64,000 nt of DNA from Xanthomonas sp. NCPPB 1128 (GCF_001043115.1 NZ_LFME01000017.1:1-64000); one strand, 5' to 3'; counted from the stretch's first letter, positions 19,187 to 27,881 are shown. Program-made: numbers and translations. The notes: a model not told the origin generated them from the letters alone.

Positions 19187-20571
19187 GGATGCAACCTCGG
19201 CAGATGCAGGCTGGCGATCAGGCCACCACCCACGCGGTTGGACAGATCGATGCGCCCGCCATGGGCCTCGACCACGCGCTTGACGATCGCCAGGCCCAGC
19301 CCGGCGCCGCCGGCGGCCGCGCCCTCGCCGCGCACGAAGCGCTCGAACACGCGCTCGGCCTCGGCCGCGGCGATGCCCGGGCCGTGGTCGGCCACGGTCA
19401 CCACGCAATCGTGCGCGCTGCAGGTCAGCGCCACCTGCAGCGCGCCGTCGCCGCCGTACTTGCAGGCGTTGTCGATCAGGTTCTTGATCGCCTCGCGCAA
19501 CAGCAGCGCATCGCCGCGCACCAGCGCCGGTTCGCTGGCGATGGCCAGTTGCACGCGCGGCCGCGGCGAAGCTTGCGGCACGGCCTCGTGCAGCGCCTGG
19601 TGCAGCACGTCGGCCAGGTCGACGCTGGCGTAGCGCTGCAGGTTCGAACGATGGATCACGCTGGCGTCGCTGAGCAACTGGTTGAGCAGGCGGCTCATGT
19701 GCGTGGCGTTGCGCTCGATCGCCTCCAGGCTGCGGCGCATCTCGTGCGGATCGTCCTCGTCCAGCGCCAGTTGCGCCTGCGCGCGCAGTGCCGCCAGCGG
19801 CGTGCGCATCTGGTGCGCGGCCTCGGCCATGAAGGCGCGCAAGGTTTCGTTGCTGCCGGCCAGGCGCGCCATGAAGCGGTTCAGCGCCGCCACCATCTGC
19901 TGCATCTCCTGCGGCGCGGTCGCGGCTACCGGCTTGAGCTCGGACGGTTCGCGCCGCGACAGTTCGCGCTCCAGCGTGCGCAGCGGCCGCAGCGCGCGCG
20001 ACACGCCCAGCCACACCAGCGCCAGGGCCAGCAGCGACAACAGCGCGATGGCGACCAGTGCGTGCAGCACCACGTCCTGCGCCAGCGCCTCACGCGCGCG
20101 CCGGGTCTGCCCCACCTGCACCCACACCTGATCCTGCGCCGCCGCCGAAGACACCCGCCGCGACACCACCGCAAAGCGCACCGGCTCGCCGCTGTAGACC
20201 GCATCGAACAGGCGCGGCGGCGCGCTGGCGCGCGGCAGCGACGGCGCCGCCGGCAGGTCGTCGTAGCCAGTGATGGTGCGCCCGCGCGCGTCGAACACGC
20301 GGTAGAACACCCGGTCCTCCGGCGCCATCGCCAGCAGGTCCAGTGCCGCATATGGCAGGTCCACCTGCCATTGGCCGCCGGCCAGCGCCACCGAATCGAC
20401 GATGGACAGCGCCGAGGACACCAGCAGGTGGTCGTAGGAGCGATTGGCGGCGCGCTGGCCGTAGTCGCGCGCGACGAAGAACAGCGCCACCGCGCCGAGC
20501 AGCGACAGCGCGCCCAGGTAGCGCAGCAGCGTGCGCCGGATCGACGGCGCCGGCGGCGCGGCCTCAGCCAT
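19183..20571 (-). CDS. tctE: Sensor histidine kinase, TctE type
   Basis: A 462-residue inner-membrane kinase. Transmembrane segments at about 17-34 and 168-190 flank a periplasmic domain of the TctE N-terminal (2CSK_N) type containing VFYRVFDARGRTITGYDDLP. A HAMP-like linker follows, then the dimerisation helix with H253 (AAHQMRTPLAAL), and the ATPase domain (NLIDNACKYG, DHGPGI, GAGLGLAIVKR). It overlaps the tctD-like gene by 8 bases upstream and the binding-protein gene by 4 bases downstream. In Xanthomonas, TctDE is known to control the citrate transporter CitH; a porin and a CitMHS transporter are encoded beside it here. Confidence 0.9.
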   Translation of the reverse strand: MAEAAPPAPSIRRTLLRYLGALSLLGAVALFFVARDYGQRAANRSYDHLLVSSALSIVDSVALAGGQWQVDLPYAALDLLAMAPEDRVFYRVFDARGRTITGYDDLPAAPSLPRASAPPRLFDAVYSGEPVRFAVVSRRVSSAAAQDQVWVQVGQTRRAREALAQDVVLHALVAIALLSLLALALVWLGVSRALRPLRTLERELSRREPSELKPVAATAPQEMQQMVAALNRFMARLAGSNETLRAFMAEAAHQMRTPLAALRAQAQLALDEDDPHEMRRSLEAIERNATHMSRLLNQLLSDASVIHRSNLQRYASVDLADVLHQALHEAVPQASPRPRVQLAIASEPALVRGDALLLREAIKNLIDNACKYGGDGALQVALTCSAHDCVVTVADHGPGIAAAEAERVFERFVRGEGAAAGGAGLGLAIVKRVVEAHGGRIDLSNRVGGGLIASLHLPRLHP

Positions 20572-21268
20572 CGGTGTCCGCTGCCGCCGGATCCGGCGGC
20601 GTCGCCGCCGCCTCCAGCTTGTAGCCGACGCCGCGCACGGTGACGATGCGCAGCGGCGCGTCGGCCAGCTTCTTGCGCAAGCGCCCGACGTACAGCTCGA
20701 TCGCGTTCGGCCCGGCCTCGGCGTCGAAGCCGAACAGGCCGTTGCCGATCTCGTCCTTGCCCACCACCTGGCCGAGCCGGCCGATCAGGATCTCCAGCAG
20801 GCGGTACTCGCGATTGGGCAACTCGATCGGCGTGCCGTCCAGGCTGACGCTGTGCGCGGCGTTGTCGAAGGCGAAGCCGCCGAGCTGTACCACCTCGCTG
20901 GCCTGGCCACGATTGCGCCGCAGCAACACACGGCAGCGCGCCTCGAACTCGCGGAAATCGAACGGCTTGCCCAGGTAATCGTCTGCGCCCACATCCAGCG
21001 CCTGCACCCGATCCTCGATCCCGTCGCGCGCGGTCAGCATCAGCACCGGCGTAGTATCGCCACGCTCGCGCAGGCCAGCCAGCACGCGCAACCCATCCAG
21101 CCCCGGCAGGCCGATGTCCAGCACCACCAGATCGAAACGCTGATAGCGCAACACCCCAGCCGCACTCAAGCCATCGCGCTGCCAATCCACCGCATGCCCG
21201 CTGCGGCGCATGCGCCGCACGATCGCATCGGCGAGATCGGCGTTGTCTTCTACTAAGAGCAGGCGCAT
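20564..21268 (-). CDS. tctD: OmpR-family response regulator, TctD type
   Basis: A 234-residue response regulator. The receiver has E7/D8, phospho-acceptor D51 (VVLDIGLPGLDG) and the conserved Lys in GKPFDF; the C-terminal winged helix has the OmpR signature NREYRLLEILIGRLGQVV and IELYVGRLRKKL. The first gene of a minus-strand operon with the kinase and binding protein, and divergent from the porin gene, so the shared upstream region is where it would act. The ATG at 21268 is a standard start with MRLLLVEDNADLA. Confidence 0.9.
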   Translation of the reverse strand: MRLLLVEDNADLADAIVRRMRRSGHAVDWQRDGLSAAGVLRYQRFDLVVLDIGLPGLDGLRVLAGLRERGDTTPVLMLTARDGIEDRVQALDVGADDYLGKPFDFREFEARCRVLLRRNRGQASEVVQLGGFAFDNAAHSVSLDGTPIELPNREYRLLEILIGRLGQVVGKDEIGNGLFGFDAEAGPNAIELYVGRLRKKLADAPLRIVTVRGVGYKLEAAATPPDPAAADTDG

Positions 21269-21276
21269 TGGGGGCA

Positions 21277-21404
21277 GGGATTGGGGATTCGGGATTGGGG
21301 ATTCGCAAGAGCGGGTCCGTACGCGGATGCTAACGCGCCTGCGTCCGGGCAGACAGCGCGCACGGCGCTTTTACCAATCCCGAATCCCGAATCCCCAATC
21401 CCGG
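21277..21404. repeat. GGGATTC-arm intergenic element, copy A (tctD / porin promoter region)
   Basis: Left arm 21277-21305 is a run of GGGATTGGGGATTCGGGATT type; right arm 21375-21404 is its inverted counterpart (CCAATCCCGAATCCCGAATC..). The spacer is about 70 bp. It sits in the 247-bp divergent region that must hold both promoters of the citrate module. Confidence 0.8.
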
Positions 21405-21515
21405 CCCCACCGACAGGTCGATGACAGCTACGTCCGACTAGGCTGCGTCCATGCCGGTCCGCGGCCGTTGCGGGCGGACCGATCCAATCGCTGCGACACG
21501 CACCTGGGAGGGGAC

Positions 21516-22706
21516 GTGGAACTGAAGACTCTGACATGGGGCAGCGCCTGCGCGCTGCTGTGCCTGGCCGGATCGGCGCGCGCCGCCACCGACGACGATG
21601 GTCCGGTGACCGCCGAACTCGGCGGTCGCCTGCACTGGGATTTCGCCCACTTCGACAACGACCATCGCGGCACGCCCAATCCCGACGACACCGAGATCCG
21701 CCGCCTGTGGCTGGACGTGTCCGGCAAGGCCTTCGGGTTCGGCTACAAGGTCGAAGGCGATTTCGCCGGGCTGCAGGACGACTTCAACGGCAAGGGCATC
21801 GAGGCCAAGGACGTCTACATCACCCGCACGTTCGGCGCCGGCACCCTCACCGTGGGCCAGTTCAAACAGTATTTTTCGCTCGACGACCGCACCGGCTCCA
21901 ACTTCGGCCAGTTCCTGGAGCGCAGCGGCGCGGCCAGCACGCTGGCGCCGTTGTACCGCAAGGCGGTGTCGTGGCAGGCCGCGGGCACCGATACCACCTG
22001 GGCCGCCAGTGTCTACAGCCTGCAGAGCATCGATGTCTCCAACGTCCGCGGCCACGCGTTCGGCGGCCGCGGCACCTGGGCGCCGGGGGCGCGCGACGGC
22101 GACGTGCTGCACCTGGGCCTGTCGCTGGCGCACGAGCACTACGACCATCCCGGTGCCGGCGGCGCGCCGGCGCTGAGCATCCGCCCGCGTCCGGCCGGGC
22201 ATCTGTCCGACGACAGCCGCGTCACCCTGGCGCGCTTCGCCGACGGCCGCGACACCGACGTGAACAAGTGGTCGCTGGAATACGCGCAGGTGCGTGGACC
22301 GCTGTCGTGGCAGGGCGAATTCAGCGGCGGGCTGTTCGACGACGGCGCGCAGCGCGCCGACGTGATGGCGGCCTACGGCTTCGTCAGTTGGTTCGCCACC
22401 GGCGAATCGCGCCGCTACGACCGCAAGACCGGCCGCTTCACCCGCATCAAGCAGGTCAACCACACATACGGCGCGTTCGAGCTGGCGCTGCGCTACGACC
22501 GCATGTGGGGCGAGCAGCACCGCGATGGACAACCGGATCTGCTCGACGCCTCCACCGCCTCGTGGACGCTGGCCGGCAACTGGTACCTCAAGCCGAACCT
22601 GCGGCTGATGCTCGACCTGATCGACAGCCGCAACCGCGATCATCTTGCGGGCGTGACGCTGGACCACACGCGGGCGATCACCGGGCGCTTCCAATATGAC
22701 TTCTGA
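21516..22706 (+). CDS. OprO/OprP-family outer-membrane porin of the citrate module
   Basis: A 396-residue barrel protein of the phosphate-selective porin O/P family. GTG at 21516 is the start: a purine-rich GGGAGGGG lies just upstream (21506-21513), and the first residues form a signal peptide (MELKTLTWGSACALLCLAGS..). The mature N-terminus (AELGGRLHWDFAHFDNDHRG) and the terminal YDF are characteristic. It shares family and layout with the porin at 8680 but is clearly divergent in sequence. Placed between tctD and the citrate transporter, it is the likely outer-membrane entry route for citrate or its metal complex. Confidence 0.87.
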   Translation: MELKTLTWGSACALLCLAGSARAATDDDGPVTAELGGRLHWDFAHFDNDHRGTPNPDDTEIRRLWLDVSGKAFGFGYKVEGDFAGLQDDFNGKGIEAKDVYITRTFGAGTLTVGQFKQYFSLDDRTGSNFGQFLERSGAASTLAPLYRKAVSWQAAGTDTTWAASVYSLQSIDVSNVRGHAFGGRGTWAPGARDGDVLHLGLSLAHEHYDHPGAGGAPALSIRPRPAGHLSDDSRVTLARFADGRDTDVNKWSLEYAQVRGPLSWQGEFSGGLFDDGAQRADVMAAYGFVSWFATGESRRYDRKTGRFTRIKQVNHTYGAFELALRYDRMWGEQHRDGQPDLLDASTASWTLAGNWYLKPNLRLMLDLIDSRNRDHLAGVTLDHTRAITGRFQYDF

Positions 22707-22710
22707 GAGC

Positions 22711-22768
22711 GGGGATTGGGGAGTGGGGAGTGGGGATTCGGGATTCGGGATTCGGGATTCGGGATTCG
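22711..22768. repeat. GGGATTC-type array, copy B (solo left arm with 7-bp tandem)
   Basis: Follows the porin stop codon by 4 bases. After GGGGATTGGGGAGTGGGGAG the sequence becomes five head-to-tail 7-bp units of GGGATTC (about 22733-22768). No inverted right arm was found downstream. Confidence 0.8.
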
Positions 22769-22865
22769 CAACAGCGGGATCGTGCGATGTGACGTTTGGT
22801 CGGCCTCTTTTCTGATCCCTGATGTGGGGTCCATTTTCTTTCATGCACCACCCTGAGGAACTTCC

Positions 22866-24191
22866 ATGCTGACCGCGCTCGGTTTCGGAATGGTCATTAC
22901 CTTCATGTACCTGATCATGAGCAAGCGGCTGTCGCCGCTGGTTGCGCTGATCATCGTGCCGATCGTGTTCGCGCTGGCCGGTGGGTTCGGCACCGGCATC
23001 AACGAGATGATGCTCGAGGGGATCAAGAAGATCGCGCCCACCGGCGTCATGCTGATGTTCGCGATCCTGTACTTCGGGGTGATGATCGACGCCGGCCTGT
23101 TCGATCCGCTGGTGCGGCGCATCCTGCGCTTGGTCAAGGGCGATCCGATGAAGATCGTGGTCGGCACCGCGGTGCTGGCGCTGCTGATCTCGCTCGACGG
23201 CGACGGTTCCACCACGTACATGATCACCGTCTCGGCGATGCTGCCGCTGTATCGGCGGCTGGGCATGAACGCATTGAACATGACCTGCGTGACCATCCTC
23301 GCCGGCGGGGTGATGAACCTGACGCCGTGGGGCGGCCCGACCGCGCGCGCGGCCACCGCCCTGCACGTGGACCCGGCCGACGTGTTCGTGCCGCTGGTGC
23401 CGGCGATGGCGCTGGCGATCGCCGGCATTCTGGTGCTGGCCTGGTACCTGGGCATGAAGGAGCGGCGCCGGCTCGGCGTGGTGACGCTGCCCGGCGATGC
23501 CTGGATGGACGGCAGCGTCGCCGACGACGGCGAGGCGCTGCCTACCGTGGAAGACGCCGAGGACATCAAGCGGCCGCGGCTGCTGTGGGTGAACCTGGCG
23601 CTGACCCTGGCACTGATGGCCGCGCTGGTGATCGGCGTGCTGCCGATGCCCGTGCTGTTCATGATCGGCTTCGCCCTGGCCCTGCTGATCAACTACCCGA
23701 ACCTGGCCGAGCAGCGCCGGCGCCTGGTCAACCATGCCGGCAACGTGCTGTCGGTGGTGTCGCTGATCTTCGCCGCCGGCGTGTTCACCGGCATCCTCTC
23801 CAACACCGGCATGGTCGAGGCGATGTCGCGCAGCTTCCTGGCGGTGATCCCCGACGCCTGGGGCCCGTACCTGGCGGTGATCACTGCGCTGGCGAGCATG
23901 CCCTTCACCTTCTTCATGTCCAACGACGCCTTCTACTTCGGCGTGCTGCCGATCCTGTCCGAGGCCGCCAGCCACTACGGCATCACCCCGGTGGAAATGG
24001 CCCGCGCCTCGCTGGCCGGGCAACCGGTGCACCTGCTCAGCCCGCTGGTGCCGTCCACCTACCTGCTGGTCGGCCTGGCCAAGGTCGACTTCGCCGACCA
24101 CCAGCGCTTCACCCTGAAGTGGGCGGTGTTGATTTCGCTGCTGCTGATGGGCGGCGGGTTGTTGTTCGGCTTGTTTCCGCTGGCCAAGTGA
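22866..24191 (+). CDS. citH: CitMHS-family citrate (metal-citrate) transporter
   Basis: A 441-residue inner-membrane carrier with about 12 hydrophobic segments, of the citrate-Mg2+/Ca2+:H+ symporter (CitMHS) family. Hallmarks are FGVMIDAGLFDPLVRRI, LLISLDGDGSTTYMI and GGVMNLTPWGGPTARA. Xanthomonas CitH belongs to this family and is positively regulated by TctDE, and the gene lies beside tctDE and a porin here, so the symbol is given on family plus context. ATG at 22866 follows GAGGAA at 22855-22860. The next gene (reductase) is 111 bases downstream, separated by a repeat element. Confidence 0.9.
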   Translation: MLTALGFGMVITFMYLIMSKRLSPLVALIIVPIVFALAGGFGTGINEMMLEGIKKIAPTGVMLMFAILYFGVMIDAGLFDPLVRRILRLVKGDPMKIVVGTAVLALLISLDGDGSTTYMITVSAMLPLYRRLGMNALNMTCVTILAGGVMNLTPWGGPTARAATALHVDPADVFVPLVPAMALAIAGILVLAWYLGMKERRRLGVVTLPGDAWMDGSVADDGEALPTVEDAEDIKRPRLLWVNLALTLALMAALVIGVLPMPVLFMIGFALALLINYPNLAEQRRRLVNHAGNVLSVVSLIFAAGVFTGILSNTGMVEAMSRSFLAVIPDAWGPYLAVITALASMPFTFFMSNDAFYFGVLPILSEAASHYGITPVEMARASLAGQPVHLLSPLVPSTYLLVGLAKVDFADHQRFTLKWAVLISLLLMGGGLLFGLFPLAK

Positions 24192-24200
24192 GCGCCGCCC

Positions 24201-24285
24201 GGGATTAGGGATTGGGCATTCGGGATTCGTAGAAGCCACCGCCCGCGCGCCCATCCAATCCCGACTCCCCATTCCCGAATCCCAA
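24201..24285. repeat. GGGATTC-arm intergenic element, copy C
   Basis: Left arm 24201-24229 (GGGATTAGGGATTGGGCATT..), right inverted arm 24255-24284 (CCAATCCCGACTCCCCATTC..), spacer about 25 bp. It lies between the citrate transporter and the SDR gene and ends next to the SDR Shine-Dalgarno (GAAGGAG). Confidence 0.8.
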
Positions 24286-24302
24286 CTCCGAAGGAGTTCA
24301 CC

Positions 24303-25043
24303 GTGACCCTCAGAATCGCCTACGTCACCAGCGGCATGGGCAGCATCGGTACCGCGATCTGCCAGAAGTTGGCGCGCAACGGCCATACCGTGGTCGCCGG
24401 TTGCGGGCCGGACTCGCCGCGCAAGTCGGCGTGGCTGCGCGAGCAGCGCGAGCTCGGGTTCGACTTCATCGCTTCCGAAGGCAACGCCACCGACTGGGAT
24501 TCCACCGTGGCCGCGTTCGCCAAAGTCAAGGCCGAGGTGGGCGAGATCGACGTGCTGGTCAACAACGCCGGCGGCAGCCGCGACATGCTGTTCCGGCAGA
24601 TGGGCCGCGAGGATTGGCAGGCGGTGATCGCCAGCAATCTGCATGCGCTGTTCAACATCACCAAGCAGGTGGTGGACGGCATGACCGCGCGCGGCTGGGG
24701 CCGCATCGTCAACATCGGCGCGGTCAGCGCGCAGAAGGGCCAGATCGGGCAGATCAACTACGCGACCGCCAAGGCGGCGATGCAGGGCTTCAGCCGCGCG
24801 CTGGCGCAGGAAGTGGCCTCGCGCGGGGTCACCGTCAACACCGTCTCGCCCGGCTACATCGCCAGCGCGGCGATCAGCGGCTTCCCGCCGGACGTGCTCG
24901 ACCGCCTGGCCAGTTCGGTGCCGCTGCGCCGGCTCGGCAAGCCCGAGGAGGTGGCCGCGCTGTGCGCCTGGCTGGCCTCGGACGAGGCCGCCTACGTCAC
25001 CGGCGCGGACTACGCGGTCAACGGTGGCCTGCACATGGCCTAG
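24303..25043 (+). CDS. Short-chain dehydrogenase, acetoacetyl-CoA reductase (PhaB/PhbB) type
   Basis: A 246-residue SDR. Cofactor loop TSGMGSIG (9-16), NNAG (87-90), and catalytic S142, Y153 and K157 (YATAK) are all present. The segment VNIGAVSAQKGQIGQINYATAK resembles NADPH-dependent acetoacetyl-CoA reductases that make 3-hydroxybutyryl-CoA for polyhydroxybutyrate, though 3-oxoacyl-ACP reductases are close relatives. GTG at 24303 is preceded by AAGGAG at 24291-24296. No phaA or phaC is nearby. Its TAG stop is formed by the first three bases of a MITE-like element (copy 2). Confidence 0.85.
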   Translation: MTLRIAYVTSGMGSIGTAICQKLARNGHTVVAGCGPDSPRKSAWLREQRELGFDFIASEGNATDWDSTVAAFAKVKAEVGEIDVLVNNAGGSRDMLFRQMGREDWQAVIASNLHALFNITKQVVDGMTARGWGRIVNIGAVSAQKGQIGQINYATAKAAMQGFSRALAQEVASRGVTVNTVSPGYIASAAISGFPPDVLDRLASSVPLRRLGKPEEVAALCAWLASDEAAYVTGADYAVNGGLHMA

Positions 25044-25260
25044 GGCGCGCCCTCGCCTTTCCACAGATGACGCGCCTCGGTTGCGCGTGCACACAGCGGG
25101 GAAGCACGAAGGCCTGGACGTGCGTCCAGGCCCGCGCAGCGACACGCCGACGCGTCCGCACGTGTGCGCTCCTTCGATTGGATCTGGCAGGCACGCCGCG
25201 GCGTACGCGGGGAGGTATGGCGTACCGTGGCAGCGATGCGGCCGCGGCACGCAAAGCGCC
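25041..25260. repeat. MITE-like element, degenerate copy 2
   Basis: Begins TAGGGCG at the SDR stop codon and aligns by eye with the reverse complement of the element at 17833-18101. Shared pieces in the same order include CGGTTGCGCGTGC (near 25079), GGAAG-C-CGA, the palindrome TGGACGTGCGTCCA (near 25117), GCG-CGACACG and TCTGGCAGGC-CGC (near 25187). The far terminal repeat is not recognisable, so the right edge is approximate. Confidence 0.6.
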
Positions 25261-25317
25261 GCGACATCCGCCTGGCATACACTGCCGGTTCCGCTTCGTC
25301 CGTCGCGCCCGCTCCGC

Positions 25318-26349
25318 ATGCCCGAAAAACCCGAACCCGGCGCGCCCGCCGCGCGCCTGCAGATGGCCGACATCGCGCGCATGGCCGGCGTCTCCGAATC
25401 CACGGTGTCGCGCGCGCTGGCCGACAATCCGGTGGTTGCCGAACGCACCCGCGCCTACATCAAGCAGCTCGCCCGCGATGCCGGCTACCGGGTCGATCCG
25501 GTGGCGCGCAGCCTGCGTTCGCGCCGCTCCAACATCGTCTGCGTGGCCGTGCCGCTGATGCACGCGCACGAACAGCCGCTGTCGGACCCGTTCATGATGA
25601 CCATGCTGGCGCTGCTCGCCGACGCGCTGACCGCGCGCGGCTACAGCATGCTGCTGTCCAAGCTGGACCAGCACCAGGACCACTGGGTCGAGGACCTGGC
25701 GCACAACAGCCGCGCCGACGGCGTCATCATGCTCGGCCAGAGCCACGAGCACGCCTCGCTCGACGCCGCCGCACGCGGCGGCCTGCCGATGCTGGTGTGG
25801 GGCAGCCGCATCGACGGCCAGGCCTATGCCAGCGTCGGCAGCGACAACCTGCGCGGCGGCGAACTGGCCACCGCGCACCTGATCGAGCACGGCCGCCGGC
25901 GCATCGCCTTCCTCGGCGACGAACAGCTACCGGAAGTGGCGCCGCGCTTCGCCGGCTACCGGCGCATGCTCGAGACGCACGGCCTGGCGTTCGACCCGCG
26001 GCTGCACGCGCGCAGCCATTTCCTCAGCGAGGACGCCTACCGCCTGACTCGGGCGATGCTGAAGAAGACCGACCCGCCGGATGCGGTGTTCGCCGCCTCC
26101 GACGTGATCGCACTGGGCGCGATCCGCGCCCTGATCGAAGCCGGCCACCGCGTGCCGCAGGACATCGCCCTGGTCGGCTTCGACGACATCCCCCTGGCCG
26201 CCTACAGCCAGCCACCACTGACCACCGTGCGCCAGGACCTTGCCCATGCCGCCACCCTGCTGGTGGACGGCGTGCTGAACCTGATCGCCGGCGTGCCGGT
26301 GGAATCGGTGGAGCTGCCGGTGAGTCTGGTGGTGCGGGAGTCGGCCTGA
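25318..26349 (+). CDS. suxR: LacI-family repressor of the sucrose locus, SuxR
   Basis: A 343-residue LacI-family regulator. The N-terminal HTH is intact (MADIARMAGVSESTVSRALA, about 16-35, with the hinge-region LRSRRSNIVCVAVP). A periplasmic-binding-like effector domain follows (VGFDDIPLAAYSQPPLTTVRQ near the C-terminus). ATG at 25318 gives a short N-terminal arm. Gene order suxR / suxC / suxA / suxB matches the Xanthomonas sucrose CUT locus, where SuxR represses the other genes in the absence of sucrose. Candidate operators lie between suxC and suxA. Confidence 0.92.
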   Translation: MPEKPEPGAPAARLQMADIARMAGVSESTVSRALADNPVVAERTRAYIKQLARDAGYRVDPVARSLRSRRSNIVCVAVPLMHAHEQPLSDPFMMTMLALLADALTARGYSMLLSKLDQHQDHWVEDLAHNSRADGVIMLGQSHEHASLDAAARGGLPMLVWGSRIDGQAYASVGSDNLRGGELATAHLIEHGRRRIAFLGDEQLPEVAPRFAGYRRMLETHGLAFDPRLHARSHFLSEDAYRLTRAMLKKTDPPDAVFAASDVIALGAIRALIEAGHRVPQDIALVGFDDIPLAAYSQPPLTTVRQDLAHAATLLVDGVLNLIAGVPVESVELPVSLVVRESA

Positions 26350-26355
26350 AGGGCC

Positions 26356-26499
26356 GGGATTGGGCATTCGGGATTGGGGATTCGTAAAAGCGGGGCTTGC
26401 GCACTGAGCGTGCACTGGTGGGGCCGGCTTTTCCAATCCCGACTCCCGAATCCCGGCTCCACCGCTTTACGAATCCCCACTCCCCACTCCCGAATCCCG
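26356..26499. repeat. GGGATTC-arm intergenic element, copy D, running into the 3' end of suxC
   Basis: Left arm 26356-26384, inverted right arm 26433-26456, and a second inverted arm 26470-26499. The second right arm lies inside the suxC reading frame and encodes its last residues ([10 protein letters not shown]). It separates the convergent suxR and suxC genes. Confidence 0.8.
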
Positions 26500-27804
26500 C
26501 CCCCTGACCAACAGCATCGCCACCGCCGCCGCCAGCATCAACACCCCAGCCAACCGCACCACATTGCGCGGGTCGCCCTGCAGCAGGCGGTCGTAGTACA
26601 GCGGCAAAGTCACGATCTGGATCAGCATCGGCAGCACGATGAACAGGTTGAACAGGCCCATGTACACGCCGGTGCGTTCGGGCGGGATGCTGTTGGCCAG
26701 CATCAGGTAGGGATTGCCCATCATGCTGGCCCAGGCCAGGCCGATACCGATCATCGGCAGCAACAACAGCCAGCGGTCGTGGATCGACGGCAACACGCAC
26801 ATGCCGACGCCGGCGGCGACCAGGCAGGCGGCGTGCGTCGCCTTGGGGCCGAACTTACGCGCCACCGGCACCATCGCGAACGCGGCCAGGAAGGCGACGA
26901 AGTTGTAGAAGCCGCCGATCTGCCCGTTGACCAGGCCGGCCTCGCGGAAGCCGTGCGAATCGGCTACGGTGGTGCCGAACAGGGTCGTGGACAGCGACAG
27001 CACGATGTACTGCCAGTAGCAGAACATCGCATACCACTGGAACAGCATCACCGGCGCCATCTGCCGCATCGTCGGCGGCATCTGCCGCACGGCGTCGACG
27101 ATCTCGCGCAGCGTCGCAAGCGGCCCGACCGCGGCGCTGCGCAAGCGTTGCAGCTGCGCCGGCGGCAGCACCGGCTCGCGCACGCTGCGCGCGGTGAGCA
27201 GGATCGAAGCGGCGGAGAACCCCGCGCCGATCGCGAACGCGGCGATGGTGACGTAGGGAATGTGGTGGGCGTTGGCCGCGTCCTGATTCATGCCCAGCCA
27301 TACCAATAGCGGCGGGGTGACATAGGCCAGGGTCTGGCCGAGGCCGGTGAACGCGCTCTGGGTCAGGTAACCCAGGGGCCGCTGCGGCGGCGCCAGCACG
27401 TCGCTGACCAACGCGCGGTACGGCTCCATCGCCACGTTATTGGCCGCATCCAGCATCCACAGCAGCGCCACCGCCATCCACAGCGCCACGCTGAAGGGCA
27501 TGGTCAGCAGGCACAGGCTGCAGACCAGCGCGCCCACCACCATGTACGGCATGCGCCGGCCCCAGCGGGTCACGGTGCGGTCGCTGAGCACGCCCACCAC
27601 CGGTTGCAGCACCAGCCCGGTGATCGGGCCGGCGAGCCACAAATAAGGCAGATCTGCGTGGTCGGCGCCCAGGTAGTTGTAGATCGGGCTCATGTTGCTC
27701 TGCTGCAGCCCGAAGCTGTACTGCACGCCGAAGAAACCGGCGTTGAGCGCCAGCACGCGCGAGAGCGGAAGCAGGGGACGATCGGAACGCATGAGCATCG
27801 GCAT
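26467..27804 (-). CDS. suxC: MFS/GPH-type sugar transporter, SuxC
   Basis: A 445-residue inner-membrane carrier with about 12 transmembrane segments, related to the SLC45/plant-type sucrose:proton symporters. Signatures are [18 protein letters not shown] (after the first helix), [17 protein letters not shown] (MFS loop 2-3) and [20 protein letters not shown]. In Xanthomonas SuxC imports sucrose across the inner membrane. Three in-frame ATGs (27804, 27798, 27792) are possible starts. The C-terminal residues are encoded by a GGGATTC-type repeat arm (26470-26499), so the ancestral stop may have been different. Confidence 0.9.
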   Translation of the reverse strand: MPMLMRSDRPLLPLSRVLALNAGFFGVQYSFGLQQSNMSPIYNYLGADHADLPYLWLAGPITGLVLQPVVGVLSDRTVTRWGRRMPYMVVGALVCSLCLLTMPFSVALWMAVALLWMLDAANNVAMEPYRALVSDVLAPPQRPLGYLTQSAFTGLGQTLAYVTPPLLVWLGMNQDAANAHHIPYVTIAAFAIGAGFSAASILLTARSVREPVLPPAQLQRLRSAAVGPLATLREIVDAVRQMPPTMRQMAPVMLFQWYAMFCYWQYIVLSLSTTLFGTTVADSHGFREAGLVNGQIGGFYNFVAFLAAFAMVPVARKFGPKATHAACLVAAGVGMCVLPSIHDRWLLLLPMIGIGLAWASMMGNPYLMLANSIPPERTGVYMGLFNLFIVLPMLIQIVTLPLYYDRLLQGDPRNVVRLAGVLMLAAAVAMLLVRGRDSGVGSGDS

Positions 27805-27869
27805 CGGCCTGGACGGAGCGGGCACACGGGAGGCGTGCCGTAGCGGCGGAGCGGAGTGTGGCCGCGCCT

Positions 27870-27881
27870 GCAATCGTTTGT
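27870..27881. promoter_or_regulatory. Candidate SuxR half-conserved operator
   Basis: GCAATCGTTTGT, related to the perfect site at 27971 (GCAATC-GATTGC) in the left half and partly in the right half. It lies 66 bases upstream of the suxC start, so it could control suxC. Confidence 0.45.
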
